In this document: piece by piece, positions 16,204 to 25,070 of the stretch | How positions within the stretch are numbered: the stretch's first letter is position 1 | How the letters are laid out: the number at the start of each line of letters is the position of its first letter | Assembly: GCF_022179385.1 (NCBI RefSeq) | Contig: NZ_BPQS01000003.1 | Location: 186,001-250,000, forward strand | From: Methylobacterium longum | GTDB lineage: Bacteria > Pseudomonadota > Alphaproteobacteria > Rhizobiales > Beijerinckiaceae | Reading direction: 5' to 3' | Length of the DNA stretch: 64,000 nucleotides | Notes under the pieces: generated by a model | Databases searched by the model: none | What the model was told of the DNA's origin: nothing | The model's input: the letters and a program-made list of their open reading frames with translations, nothing else | Translations under genes and position numbers: made by a program

Positions 16204-16485
16204 CAGGATGGTGCTGATCCCGCTGCCGCGTGTCAATCGAACCTGCAGAAAAATACCGGAATGTCGGGCTGGATTAAACCCTCTCGCCGGACGTGGCCGA
16301 ATTTCGCCGCGCGGTGGACCGCGCTTCGGCGGCTCGCGCCGGGATCAGGTGCGGTCTCCTTCACAGGTCTGTGGGGCCGGGCTGCAATTGACTAGGATCT
16401 GGTCAAGGTTTGCGGTAGTTCGCTTTAGAGCGCACGACAGAGAATGCGTGCGGGAAATCATACGCGTGGGGCGACTGGACGAGGG

Positions 16486-17178
16486 ATGTCGAACTCTGAA
16501 CCGTTGAGCGTGAAGCCGATCGTCGCCAGTTCCAGTCTCCGGACGTTGGCCTACGAGGCGCTCAAGACGGCCATCACCAACATGGATATCTACGGGCGTC
16601 CGGATGAGGTGCGGCTCGACGAGCGGAAGCTGTCGCAGGATCTCGGCGTGAGCCGTACACCCGTGCGGGAGGCGTTGACCGTTCTTGAGCAGGAGGGCTT
16701 CGTGCGTTCCGAGGCGCGGCGCGGCGTCTTCGTCATCAAGAAGAATAAGCGCGAGATCGTCAGCATGATCCACGCCTGGACGGCGCTGGAGAGCATGGCG
16801 GCCCGCCTCGCTTGCAGCCGCGCCACGGACTCGCAGCTGCGGTCGCTGCGCGAATCGTTCCCGGAATTCTACGAAGGCCAGCCCTCCGAGCACATCGACG
16901 AATACTCCGACGCGAATATCCGCTTCCACCAGCGGATCATCGCGCTCGGTCACTGCGACGCGATCGCGGATCTGACCAGCAACCTGTTGATGCATGTTCG
17001 CGGCATCCGGAGCACGGCACTCCGTCAGGGCGACCGGGCCGAACGATCGATCCGGGAACATGTGGCGATCATCGCCGCGCTGGAGGCGCGCGATGCCGAC
17101 CTCGCCGAGCGCCTCGTCCGCGAGCACGGTCTTGGCCTTGCCCACCACGTCGACACGTATGGGGATTACCTGGACTGA
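16486..17178 (+). CDS. GntR family regulator with FCD ligand domain
   Basis: DNA-binding regulator of 230 aa. The winged helix-turn-helix is at about residues 15-80 (VRLDERKLSQDLGVSRTPVREALTVLEQEGFV, then wing RRGVFVIKKN). The rest is an all-helical FCD domain with the metal/ligand positions in YSDANIRFHQRII and SIREHVAIIAALEARD. FCD-type GntR proteins usually sense small carboxylates, which suits an oxalate or formate effector. The ATG at 16486 directly follows GAGGG; an in-frame ATG at 16444 is an alternative. It is divergent from oxlT and probably controls the oxalate island. Confidence 0.9.
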   Translation: MSNSEPLSVKPIVASSSLRTLAYEALKTAITNMDIYGRPDEVRLDERKLSQDLGVSRTPVREALTVLEQEGFVRSEARRGVFVIKKNKREIVSMIHAWTALESMAARLACSRATDSQLRSLRESFPEFYEGQPSEHIDEYSDANIRFHQRIIALGHCDAIADLTSNLLMHVRGIRSTALRQGDRAERSIREHVAIIAALEARDADLAERLVREHGLGLAHHVDTYGDYLD

Positions 17179-17821
17179 TTCGAGCGCCGGCGCGCGGTCG
17201 TTGACCGCGTGCCCAACGGCTCCTGCCCCCGATTGCGGCCGCGGCCTCTCACGACCGTGTGGGATGCGGAGGCACAGATGGAGCGACCGGCGGCCTTCGG
17301 TGCTTGGGTGACCTTTCGTAGGCCCAGCCGAACAGGATTCACGACAGCCGGTTTTCACGGCTGGGCTTCGGCTCCGGAAACCCAGTTAACGGGATGCAGG
17401 CAGTTGCGGGGCAATCCGCATGTGGCTGTCGCTGCCTCTAAGGCATGCGTACAGAAGCAACGCTGTCGAGTCCCCAGGGGCTGTTGAACGGTGCCCCACG
17501 GCTCGCCGTCCACGCAGCGACGACGGTCGAGGTCGCGCCCCCCACAGCCTCGCAAGACGGCGGACAAATACGCCGAGGAACCCTGGTGATGACGCCGCGT
17601 CGTTCGCGTCGCACCATCGCATCGTGGACGCTGGAGCAGTTTCAAGCGCCTCAACCCAACCGTGCAGCGCATGTTGGGACCCGGCTTGAGACAATCAGCG
17701 CGGCGCGCATGCACGGTTCGCATGCGCGGTATTCGTTATCTGGCATACCAGTTTGCAGAGCGGCATGGCATTTGTCGCATCGCAACATCAAGAGGCGACG
17801 CGCCTCAGACGGAGTGCCCCG
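17179..17821. other. 643-bp region without a recognisable gene
   Basis: Reading frames on both strands are short, with no start context or family resemblance. Visible structure is an inverted repeat GCCCAGCCG/CGGCTGGGC at 17322-17330 and 17358-17366, which may end the gntR transcript, and the near-palindrome TGGCATACCA at 17741-17750. The codon pattern is unlike neighbouring genes, so it may be decayed sequence. Confidence 0.45.
17740..17750. promoter_or_regulatory. candidate GntR/FCD operator downstream of gntR
   Basis: CTGGCATACCA contains the near-palindrome TGGCATACCA and is the reverse complement of the motif at 16194. It lies 72 bp upstream of the small membrane-protein gene at 17822. 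Confidence 0.3.
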
Positions 17822-17974
17822 ATGATCGCCAGCTTCCTCGTCATCTTCGCTGCGTTCGCCGCCTGCCAGGCGCTGCTGACTGTGAAGTACGCCGACTTCC
17901 TGAGCCCGGCTTCCGACACGGGCTCGACCTCCGTCGCAGCCGCCCGCGACGTCGGAACGGCGAAGCTGGCCTGA
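17822..17974 (+). CDS. small single-span membrane protein, 50 aa, unknown function
   Basis: A short frame begins at ATG 17822 with GGAG about ten bases upstream. The protein has one N-terminal hydrophobic helix (IASFLVIFAAFAACQALL) and a polar tail ending ARDVGTAKLA. No family is recognised. Support is limited to the ribosome site and a sensible membrane segment. Confidence 0.45.
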   Translation: MIASFLVIFAAFAACQALLTVKYADFLSPASDTGSTSVAAARDVGTAKLA

Positions 17975-18090
17975 CACTCGACTGCGGAACCGAGTGGATC
18001 TCCCGAGGAATGCGTAGGGTTAACGCTTTCCTTAAGAAATCAGGCTAATGTCGGTGCATCGTTGACCATGCGGGCCAGGGAGCGACCGCG

Positions 18091-19164
18091 TTGGCTCTCG
18101 GCGTTGCATCACAGTCGTCGGACGGCCCCTTCGTTCTGCTGATCTCCGATCGGCCCTCGGAGCGCACGGCGCTCCAACGGGCCATCGCCCTGGTCATGGA
18201 TTGCAGGGCCATGGCGGCGGACAAACCCGTTCCGAAGGAACGGCCGCACCTCGTCATCCTCGATTTGCCACCGACCCAGGCTGCGAGGCTGGATCTGGCT
18301 CTGAGCCATCGCGGGCTCCCCCTTCCCCGGCTGGTGCTCGTCCGGGGGGAACCCGCGCCGGCCGCGCCCCATCTCCGTCAGCTTCCGGCTGCGGCACCCC
18401 GTCAGGTCGTGCTGGCGAACGTGTTCGCGATGATCGAGGAGGCGACCCGCTCCGGTGAGCTGCGCAAGCGTCGGCTCGTCGAGCGCGTAACGGGCGCCAC
18501 CGCGATCGTCTCGGAACTGTTCGACAGTGCAGCCCTGGGTGCCGGGCTCCAGCAGGCCGACGTCGAGCGGGGAACCGAGCTCGTGCTCGCGTCCGTCTCG
18601 GAGGTCGGCATCATGACGTGGCTCACGGAAGTCTGGCGCCACGATATCGGTGTCTATCAGCACACCCTGGGCGTCGCCGGCCACGCCGCCACCTTCGGCG
18701 CGCAGATCGGTTTGAGCCGCGCCGACCTGCGGCTGCTCGTTCGCGCAGCCCTCCTGCACGACATCGGCAAATCGCGGATCCCGGTCGAGATCCTCAACAA
18801 GCCGGGTCCGCTCACGCCGGAAGAGTTCCGCCTGATGCAGCGTCACCCCGAGATCGGCGCCGAGCTGCTGCGGGTCCAGGGCGATTTCGAGGAGACGGTG
18901 ATCGACGTGGTGCGGCACCATCACGAGCGCCTCGACGGCAAGGGCTACCCGGATCGGTTGGCCGGCCCGGCGATCCGGGATCTGGTGCGCATCGTCTCGA
19001 TCTGCGACGTCTTCTCGGCGCTCACCGAACGTCGGACATATCGGCAGCCGGCCAGCGCTGCCGAGGCGCTGGCAATCATGCTCGACAATTCCGGGCACCT
19101 GGATCCCGACCTTCTGCGCGTCTTCGCGCCCGTAATGCTCGGCGGCGAGGCGCTGGCGGCCTGA
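18091..19164 (+). CDS. HD-GYP domain protein with N-terminal receiver-like domain
   Basis: Protein of 357 aa, likely a cyclic-di-GMP phosphodiesterase. Residues 12-115 resemble a degenerate receiver (FVLLISDRPSERT, then LVILDLPP with D58). The C-terminal half is a full HD-GYP domain: metal pair H223-D224 in LLHDIGKSRIP, and HHHERLDGKGYP at 276-287. No ATG or GTG is available in frame after the stop at 18046; the TTG at 18091 with GGGAG eight bases upstream is the only plausible start. It would lower c-di-GMP and so affect motility or surface attachment, but no target is visible nearby. Confidence 0.88.
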   Translation: MALGVASQSSDGPFVLLISDRPSERTALQRAIALVMDCRAMAADKPVPKERPHLVILDLPPTQAARLDLALSHRGLPLPRLVLVRGEPAPAAPHLRQLPAAAPRQVVLANVFAMIEEATRSGELRKRRLVERVTGATAIVSELFDSAALGAGLQQADVERGTELVLASVSEVGIMTWLTEVWRHDIGVYQHTLGVAGHAATFGAQIGLSRADLRLLVRAALLHDIGKSRIPVEILNKPGPLTPEEFRLMQRHPEIGAELLRVQGDFEETVIDVVRHHHERLDGKGYPDRLAGPAIRDLVRIVSICDVFSALTERRTYRQPASAAEALAIMLDNSGHLDPDLLRVFAPVMLGGEALAA

Positions 19165-19292
19165 CCGCGCGCCGGCGTTGCACCGCCGTCACGCCGCTTC
19201 GGGAACGGATGGAGCGGCGCGACGCCGCCGCGTTTCCGCCGCAACCGGCCGCGACGGAGGCCGACCATTCCTGACAGCGCGCAAACCGAACC

Positions 19293-19787
19293 GTGCAGAA
19301 GCATTCCCTCGCCCTCGCCCTCACGATGACACTAGCCCTCACGGGATGTGGCGGCCTCTCCGTCGGACCGGAAACGTCCGTCGAGAACGCCACCCACACG
19401 GCGGTGCTCGATGAAGTGGCGGCTGCGGCAGCAATCTCGGCCTACCGTGTCCAGCATGGCCTGAGTCCGGTGATCGTCGATTCCACCCTGGTGAAGGCGG
19501 CCGCCTTTCAGGCCGGCAACAATGCCCGCCACGGGCAGCTCAGTCACGAGATTGGCGGCAGCTTCACGTCACGCATGAATTCGATCGGCTTGGCCAAGTC
19601 GTATGCGGCCGAGAACCTGAGTGCGGGCTCCGAGACGCTCGAGCAGGTCCTGGCCCGGTGGAGAGCCAGCCCCGAGCATAACAAGAACATGCTGCTCCCC
19701 CAGATTCGCCGGATCGGCATCGCCCGCGTGGACGCGCCGGGAACGCGCTACAAGCGATTCTGGGCCCTGGTGATGGCCGGCACCTGA
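19293..19787 (+). CDS. CAP-domain (SCP/PR1-like) lipoprotein
   Basis: Exported protein of 164 aa from a GTG start. It has a lipoprotein signal peptide with lipobox LTGC (cleavage before Cys19), then a CAP domain from about residue 45: ISAYRVQHGLSPVIVDSTLVKAAAFQAGNNARHGQLSH, AAENLSAGSETLEQVLARWRASPEHNKNML. The His and Glu residues of the CAP cavity (ARHGQLSH and AENL) are present. Bacterial CAP proteins are secreted and poorly understood. It stands between the HD-GYP gene and the convergent recJ. Confidence 0.85.
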   Translation: MQKHSLALALTMTLALTGCGGLSVGPETSVENATHTAVLDEVAAAAAISAYRVQHGLSPVIVDSTLVKAAAFQAGNNARHGQLSHEIGGSFTSRMNSIGLAKSYAAENLSAGSETLEQVLARWRASPEHNKNMLLPQIRRIGIARVDAPGTRYKRFWALVMAGT

Positions 19788-19798
19788 GACTTCGGCGA

Positions 19799-21625
19799 TC
19801 AGCCGTCCGCGGGCGCCATATCCACGATGCGGAGTTGCGCCCGCTCGGCACCGCGCCAACGGTCGCACGACAGCGTCCCGGCCACGTGCATCTCGCGACC
19901 GATTCCGTTGAGCAGCGCGCGGCCGAGGGGCCTCTCCGCAGCCCGGAAGCAGATGGCGCCGACCGCCTGCCCGTCACGGCTGCGCAGCCGCGCCCGGACG
20001 TGACTTGAACCGACGATCCCGGCATCGACGAGCCGGTGACGGCCGAGGGCGAAGATCGGCTCAGGGGATCCCTGTCCGAACGGGCCGGCCCGTCCCAGCA
20101 GCCGAACCGTCTCGGCGGTGGCTCCGCCCGCGCTGAGACCGCCGTCGATCAGCAGCGCGTCGGCCGCGCGGGAGACGGCGACGCTCGCGGCGAGCAGCAT
20201 GGAGAGATGGGCCTCGAACCGCGGAATGTCGTCGGCGCGGACGGTCACGCCCGCCGCCATGGCGTGTCCGCCGCCCTTGCTGGCGAGCCCGGCCTCGACG
20301 CAGGCCCGGACCGCGAATCCGAGATCGGCACCGGGAATCGATCGGCCCGAACCGGTTGCGCTGCCGTCCGGCCGGATCGCGAAGGCGAAAGCCGGGCGGT
20401 TGAAGCGCTCCTTCAGCCGCGACGCGATGAGCCCGACCACGCCCGGGTGCCACGCCGCGTCGCCGGTGACCAGAACCGACCGGGCCGGATCGGAGGTCAG
20501 AATGCGGTCCATCTCCGCCTCGGCCTCCATTACGGCCTGTGCCTCGATAGCTTGGCGCTCCCGGTTCAGGCGGTCGAGATCGGCGGCGATCCGAACGGCC
20601 TCGGCGGGATCCGCCGTCGTGAGCAGGCGGGCACCGAGGGCTGAGTCGCCGATACGCCCACCGGCGTTGATGCGCGGGCCGAGCACGAAGCCGAGATGCC
20701 ACGCTTCGGGCGGCTCACTGAGGGACGCGGCGTCGAGAAGCGCCGCCAGCCCGGTGCGACCGCGATGCCGCATCACGGTCAGGCCCTGGGTGACGAAGGC
20801 GCGGTTCAGGCCGGCCAGCGGCACCACGTCGGCGATGGTCGCCAGCGCCACGAGATCGAGGAAATCGGTCAGTGCCGGCTCCGGCCGGTTCGGTTCGAAG
20901 AATCCTTCCAGCCGCAGGACGCGGCTGAGAGCGACCAAGGTCAGGAACACCACCCCGGCCGCGCAGAGATGGCCGAGGCCGGACAGATCGTCGAGCCGGT
21001 TGGGATTCACCACGGCACGGGCGGGTGGCAGGATCTCGCTGGCGGCGTGGTGATCGAGGACGATGACGTCGAGACCTAATTTCTCGGCTCCCGCCAGCGG
21101 TCCATGACCGCTGGTGCCGCAATCGACGCAGACCAGAAGGGTCGCCCCGTCGGCGGCAAGGGCCTCGATCGCCCCGATGTTCGGACCGTACCCCTCCGTA
21201 ATCCGGTCGGGGATGTGGATGGGCGCGTGGAGACCGAGCCCGCGCAGGTAGCCCGCCAGCATCGCCGCGCTCGCGGCGCCGTCCACGTCGTAGTCGCCAA
21301 AAACCGCCACGGTCTCGCCGCGTCGCACCGCGTCAGCGAGGCGCCGGGCAGCCGCATCCATGTCGAGCAGCACGTGCGGATCGGGCATCAGATCGCGCAG
21401 GCGCGGAGCCAGGAAACGATCCACGTCGTCCGGGACGACGCCGCGGCCGGCCAACACCCGGGCCAGCAGCTCCGGCAGCCCATAGGCCTGGACCATCTTG
21501 GCGATGTGGTTCTGACCGACGCCCCCGGCGCAGCGCTCCTGCCAGCGCCGTCCGGTCACGGACGCGGCGACACCCAGGTAAGGCGGGAGTTCGGTGAGGG
21601 ACGGGGCGCAGGACACGGACGCCAC
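19799..21625 (-). CDS. recJ: single-stranded-DNA-specific exonuclease RecJ
   Basis: 5'-3' single-strand exonuclease for recombination, mismatch and base-excision repair; 608 aa, usual family length. DHH phosphoesterase motifs are clear: DYDVDG at 111-116, VDCGT at 166-170, DHH at 190-192, and the DHHA1 domain with GGGHAMAAGVTV and a C-terminal OB-like segment (LRSRDGQAVGAICF). It is convergent with the CAP gene, only 11 bp between the stops, and lies downstream of the pntB terminator on the same strand. Confidence 0.96.
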   Translation of the reverse strand: MASVSCAPSLTELPPYLGVAASVTGRRWQERCAGGVGQNHIAKMVQAYGLPELLARVLAGRGVVPDDVDRFLAPRLRDLMPDPHVLLDMDAAARRLADAVRRGETVAVFGDYDVDGAASAAMLAGYLRGLGLHAPIHIPDRITEGYGPNIGAIEALAADGATLLVCVDCGTSGHGPLAGAEKLGLDVIVLDHHAASEILPPARAVVNPNRLDDLSGLGHLCAAGVVFLTLVALSRVLRLEGFFEPNRPEPALTDFLDLVALATIADVVPLAGLNRAFVTQGLTVMRHRGRTGLAALLDAASLSEPPEAWHLGFVLGPRINAGGRIGDSALGARLLTTADPAEAVRIAADLDRLNRERQAIEAQAVMEAEAEMDRILTSDPARSVLVTGDAAWHPGVVGLIASRLKERFNRPAFAFAIRPDGSATGSGRSIPGADLGFAVRACVEAGLASKGGGHAMAAGVTVRADDIPRFEAHLSMLLAASVAVSRAADALLIDGGLSAGGATAETVRLLGRAGPFGQGSPEPIFALGRHRLVDAGIVGSSHVRARLRSRDGQAVGAICFRAAERPLGRALLNGIGREMHVAGTLSCDRWRGAERAQLRIVDMAPADG

Positions 21626-21700
21626 CCTACACCGGGTTGATCACCAAATCCCGCGCAGGTCCGCAACACCGCATCACCGAAACCGCCACAGCTGCAACGC

Positions 21701-21727
21701 AAAAGGGCGGACCTTGCGGCCCGCCCC
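21701..21727 (-). terminator. rho-independent terminator of the pnt operon
   Basis: On the - strand GGGCGG and CCGCCC form a GC-rich stem with a short loop, followed immediately by TTTT. It lies 26 bp after the pntB stop and before recJ, so it ends the pnt transcript. Confidence 0.78.
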
Positions 21728-21752
21728 GTCGCGGCTGCCGGGATGCGATCTG

Positions 21753-23150
21753 TCAGAGGGACTTCAGGATGGTGTCGACGACCTTCTTGGCGTCACCGAA
21801 CAGCATCATCGTGTTGTCGCGGAAGAACACTTCGTTCTCGACGCCCGCATAGCCCGACCCCATGCCGCGCTTGATGAACAGAACGGTCTTGGCCCGCTCC
21901 ACGTCGAGGATCGGCATGCCGTAGATCGGCGACGTCTTGTCGGTCTTCGCCGCCGGGTTGGTGACGTCGTTGGCGCCGATCACGAAGGCCACATCCGCCT
22001 GCGGGAACTCGCCGTTGATGTCCTCCAGCTCGAACACCTCGTCGTAGGGCACGTTCGCCTCGGCGAGCAGCACGTTCATGTGGCCCGGCATACGGCCTGC
22101 CACCGGGTGGATGGCGTACTTCACGTCGACGCCTTCCTTCTTCAGCATGTCGCCCATCTCGCGCAGGGAGTGCTGCGCCTGGGCGACCGCCATGCCGTAG
22201 CCCGGGACGATGATGACCCGCTCGGCGTTCTTCATGATGTAGGCCGCGTCATCGGCCGACCCCTGCTTGACGGGCCGCGTCTCGACTTGGCCCGAGCCGG
22301 CCACGGCGGTGTCGCCGCCGAAGCCGCCGAGGATCACCGAGATGAATGACCGGTTCATCGCGTGGCACATGATGTAGGAGAGGATCGCGCCCGAGGAGCC
22401 CACCAGCGAGCCGGTGATGATCAGCGCGAGGTTGCCCAGGGTGAAGCCGATGCCGGCGGCCGCCCAGCCCGAGTAGGAGTTGAGCATCGACACGACCACC
22501 GGCATGTCGGCGCCGCCGATCGGGATGATGATCAGGCCGCCCAGCACCAGCGAGGCGAGAACGATCAGCCAGAAGATCGCCTTCGACTCGGTGCCGATGA
22601 ACAGGGCGATCAGCAGGACGAGGCCCGCCGCCAGCAGCGCGTTGATGAGGTGACGCTGAGGCAGCATGATCGGCTTGCCGGACATCCGCCCGTCGAGCTT
22701 GGCGAAGGCGATCACCGATCCGGTGAACGTGATCGCGCCGATGGCGACGCCGAGCCCCATCTCGAACAGCGACTGCTTGTGGAAGTGGCCGTTCTCGATG
22801 ATGCCGAAGGCCTGCGGTGCGTAGAGCGCGCCGGCCGCCACGAAGACGGCCGCGAGGCCGACCAGGGAGTGAAACGCCGCCACGAGCTGGGGCATGGCGG
22901 TCATCGGCACCCGCTTGGCGATCACCGCGCCCGCACCGCCACCGATGCCGAGGCCGAGGAGCACCAGGATCCAGGCGCCGAAGCCGGCCGGCGGATGGCC
23001 GACCAGCGTGGTCAGGATCGCGAGACCCATGCCGATCATGCCGTACAGGTTGCCCTGCCGGGAGGTGGTGGGGTGCGAAAGCCCCCGCAGCGCCATGATG
23101 AACAGGACGCCGGCGACGATGTAGAGAAGGGAGGAGACGTTCTCTGACAC
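21753..23150 (-). CDS. pntB: NAD(P) transhydrogenase subunit beta
   Basis: Membrane and NADP(H)-binding subunit (465 aa) of the proton-translocating transhydrogenase, which makes NADPH from NADH at the expense of proton-motive force. The N-terminal half has about nine TM helices; the C-terminal domain III shows the NADP Rossmann loop VPGYGMAVAQAQ, then HPVAGRMPGHMNVLLAEA, and NDVTNPAAKTD. The GTG start is four bases after the pntAB stop, with AGGG-type site. Third gene of the pntAA-pntAB-pntB operon; in methylotrophs it supplies NADPH for assimilation. Confidence 0.97.
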   Translation of the reverse strand: MSENVSSLLYIVAGVLFIMALRGLSHPTTSRQGNLYGMIGMGLAILTTLVGHPPAGFGAWILVLLGLGIGGGAGAVIAKRVPMTAMPQLVAAFHSLVGLAAVFVAAGALYAPQAFGIIENGHFHKQSLFEMGLGVAIGAITFTGSVIAFAKLDGRMSGKPIMLPQRHLINALLAAGLVLLIALFIGTESKAIFWLIVLASLVLGGLIIIPIGGADMPVVVSMLNSYSGWAAAGIGFTLGNLALIITGSLVGSSGAILSYIMCHAMNRSFISVILGGFGGDTAVAGSGQVETRPVKQGSADDAAYIMKNAERVIIVPGYGMAVAQAQHSLREMGDMLKKEGVDVKYAIHPVAGRMPGHMNVLLAEANVPYDEVFELEDINGEFPQADVAFVIGANDVTNPAAKTDKTSPIYGMPILDVERAKTVLFIKRGMGSGYAGVENEVFFRDNTMMLFGDAKKVVDTILKSL

Positions 23151-23154
23151 GAGC

Positions 23155-23610
23155 TCAGCCCTTCTTCTTGTACATGCCGAGCATGCGCTGCGTGACGAGG
23201 AAGCCGCCGAAGATGTTCACGCTGGCGAGCACGATGCCGATGAAGCCGAAGAACCGGGCCAGCCCAGTGCCCTTCTCGATGAGCGGCACACCGACGGCGA
23301 GGATGGCGCCGACGATGATCACCGACGAGATCGCGTTCGTGACCGACATGAGCGGCGTGTGGAGGGCCGGCGTCACCGACCAGACCACGTAGTAGCCGAC
23401 GAAGATCGCCAGCACGAAGATCGCCAGCCGGAATACGGTGGGATCGACCGCACCGCCGGTGGCGGCGCTGAGTCCGTGACCCATGCCGTCGGCGATGGCC
23501 TGCGCCTGATCGGCGGCGTTGCGCGCCACCGCGGCCGCGGCGCGGGCGGCATCAGCCAGCACGCGCGCCTGATCGGCCGCCTGATCCGGAGGGACGATGA
23601 CGTTTGCCAT
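23155..23610 (-). CDS. pntAB: NAD(P) transhydrogenase subunit alpha, membrane part
   Basis: Domain II alpha fragment (151 aa), encoded separately from the NAD-binding part, as usual in alphaproteobacteria. It has an Ala/Gln-rich cytoplasmic N-terminus (residues 5-45) and then three to four TM helices including [25 protein letters not shown], the signature of this subunit. GAGGAG precedes the ATG. It lies 24 bp after pntAA and 4 bp before pntB. Confidence 0.96.
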   Translation of the reverse strand: MANVIVPPDQAADQARVLADAARAAAAVARNAADQAQAIADGMGHGLSAATGGAVDPTVFRLAIFVLAIFVGYYVVWSVTPALHTPLMSVTNAISSVIIVGAILAVGVPLIEKGTGLARFFGFIGIVLASVNIFGGFLVTQRMLGMYKKKG

Positions 23611-23634
23611 TCTGCTACTCCTCTCGGCCGGGCT

Positions 23635-24864
23635 TCACTGCGCACCCGCCGGGGCGGCCGTGCCGGAAGCCTTGTTGGCCTCCGACTTGGCCAGACCCAC
23701 GGAAGCGGCTTCCGAGGCGGCGCCATCGGTCTTGGACTGGAAGGATGCGTGGACGACCGAGCCGTCCCGGGTCAGGTTCGTGGCCTTCACCAACTCGTCG
23801 TCCCAGTTGATGGCCAGGGCTTTCGTCTCCTTGTCGATCAGCGTCTCGACGAAAGCATAGAGGTTGCGCGCATAGAGGCTCGACGCCGTTGCGGCGAGGC
23901 GCCCCGGCACGTTGACGTGCCCGACGATCTTCACGCCGCGGTCGTTGGTGACGACCTCGCCGGCCTTCGCACCGGCGACGTTGCCGCCGCGCTCGACCGC
24001 GAGATCCACGAGGACCGAGCCCGGCTTCATCGATGCCACCATCTCCTCGGAGACGAGTTTCGGCGCCGGTCGGCCGGGGATCAGTGCGGTGGTGATGACG
24101 ATGTCCTGCTTGGCGATGTGGCCCTTGACCAGTTCCGCCTGCTTGGCCTGGTAGCCGGCCGACATCTCCTTGGCGTACCCGCCCGCAGTCTCGGCCTGCT
24201 TGAACTCGTCGTCCTCGACGGCGACGAATTTCGCGCCGAGCGATTCGACCTGCTCCTTGGTGGCCGGCCGCACGTCGGTGGCGGTCACGACCGCGCCGAG
24301 CCGGCGGGCCGTCGCGATGGCCTGGAGGCCGGCGACGCCGACGCCCATGACGAAGACGCGGGCTGCCGGAACCGTGCCGGCGGCCGTCATCATCATCGGC
24401 ATGGCCCGCCCGTACTCTGCGGCGCCGTCGACCACCGCGCGATAGCCGGCGAGGTTGGCCTGGGACGAGAGGACGTCCATGACCTGAGCGCGGGTGATTC
24501 GCGGCATCAGCTCCATGGCGAAGCCATCGACGCCCGAATCGGCCATGGCCCTGAGCGCGTCCTCGTTGCCGTAGGGATCCATGATCGCCACCACCGCGGT
24601 GCCGCGCTTCAGCTGCGGCAGCTCCTCGGCGCTCGGACGGCGGACCTTCAGGACGAGATCGGCATCGCCCGCGGCGTCCGCCGCGCTCCCGGCGATGAGG
24701 GCGCCGGCGGCCTCGTACTCGTCATCCAGGATGCCGGCCTTCCGGCCCGCACCCGCCTGCACCACCACGTCGGCGCCGAGAGCCTTGAATTTCTTGACGG
24801 TCTCGGGGACCGCGGCCACGCGCGGCTCCGCGGAATCGGTCTCGGACAGCACAGCGATGCGCAT
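23635..24864 (-). CDS. pntAA: NAD(P) transhydrogenase subunit alpha, NAD-binding part
   Basis: Soluble domain I (409 aa) that binds NAD(H). It starts MRIAVLSETDSAEPRVAAVPETVKK-like, shows the NAD Rossmann motif GVGVAGLQAIATARRLGAVVTATDVRP, and ends with an Ala/Pro tail. GAGGGGAA lies before the ATG. First gene of the operon, so its promoter must be in the 200-bp space up to 25070; no clear -35/-10 pair was identified there. Confidence 0.96.
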   Translation of the reverse strand: MRIAVLSETDSAEPRVAAVPETVKKFKALGADVVVQAGAGRKAGILDDEYEAAGALIAGSAADAAGDADLVLKVRRPSAEELPQLKRGTAVVAIMDPYGNEDALRAMADSGVDGFAMELMPRITRAQVMDVLSSQANLAGYRAVVDGAAEYGRAMPMMMTAAGTVPAARVFVMGVGVAGLQAIATARRLGAVVTATDVRPATKEQVESLGAKFVAVEDDEFKQAETAGGYAKEMSAGYQAKQAELVKGHIAKQDIVITTALIPGRPAPKLVSEEMVASMKPGSVLVDLAVERGGNVAGAKAGEVVTNDRGVKIVGHVNVPGRLAATASSLYARNLYAFVETLIDKETKALAINWDDELVKATNLTRDGSVVHASFQSKTDGAASEAASVGLAKSEANKASGTAAPAGAQ

Positions 24865-25070
24865 GCGCAGATTCCCCTCGGTAAGCTCGGCTTCTCGAAT
24901 GCGCGAACCGGCGCCGCTTTTCGAGAGGCGGACCTAAATTATGTTGGTGGAACCGGGCCGAATGTAACTTGCGCCCAATCTAATCGATATCAAAGCATTT
25001 GACCCCGCTGCACCGGAATGCGCGGGGTCGATCAGCAGGACCGGGCGGCCGAGCGGCCGCCACATCTGCA

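Larger units (their letters stand above)
16007..16485. other. 479-bp divergent regulatory region between oxlT and the GntR gene
   Basis: There is no coding frame of merit. It holds the oxlT leader, a plausible sigma-70 promoter for oxlT (16104-16131), and the candidate operator half-motif GGTATGCCAG at 16194-16203. AT content is higher than average around 16080-16270. Confidence 0.55.

Noticed and set aside
17386..17694. 102-codon - strand frame in the gene-poor region
   Set aside because: Composition is random-like, with no start signal and no motif.
25001..25029. Inverted repeat GACCCCGC/GCGGGGTC as a terminator of the subunit IV-like gene
   Set aside because: Perfect stem but no T run on the relevant strand and a 13-base loop; kept only as a remark in that gene entry.
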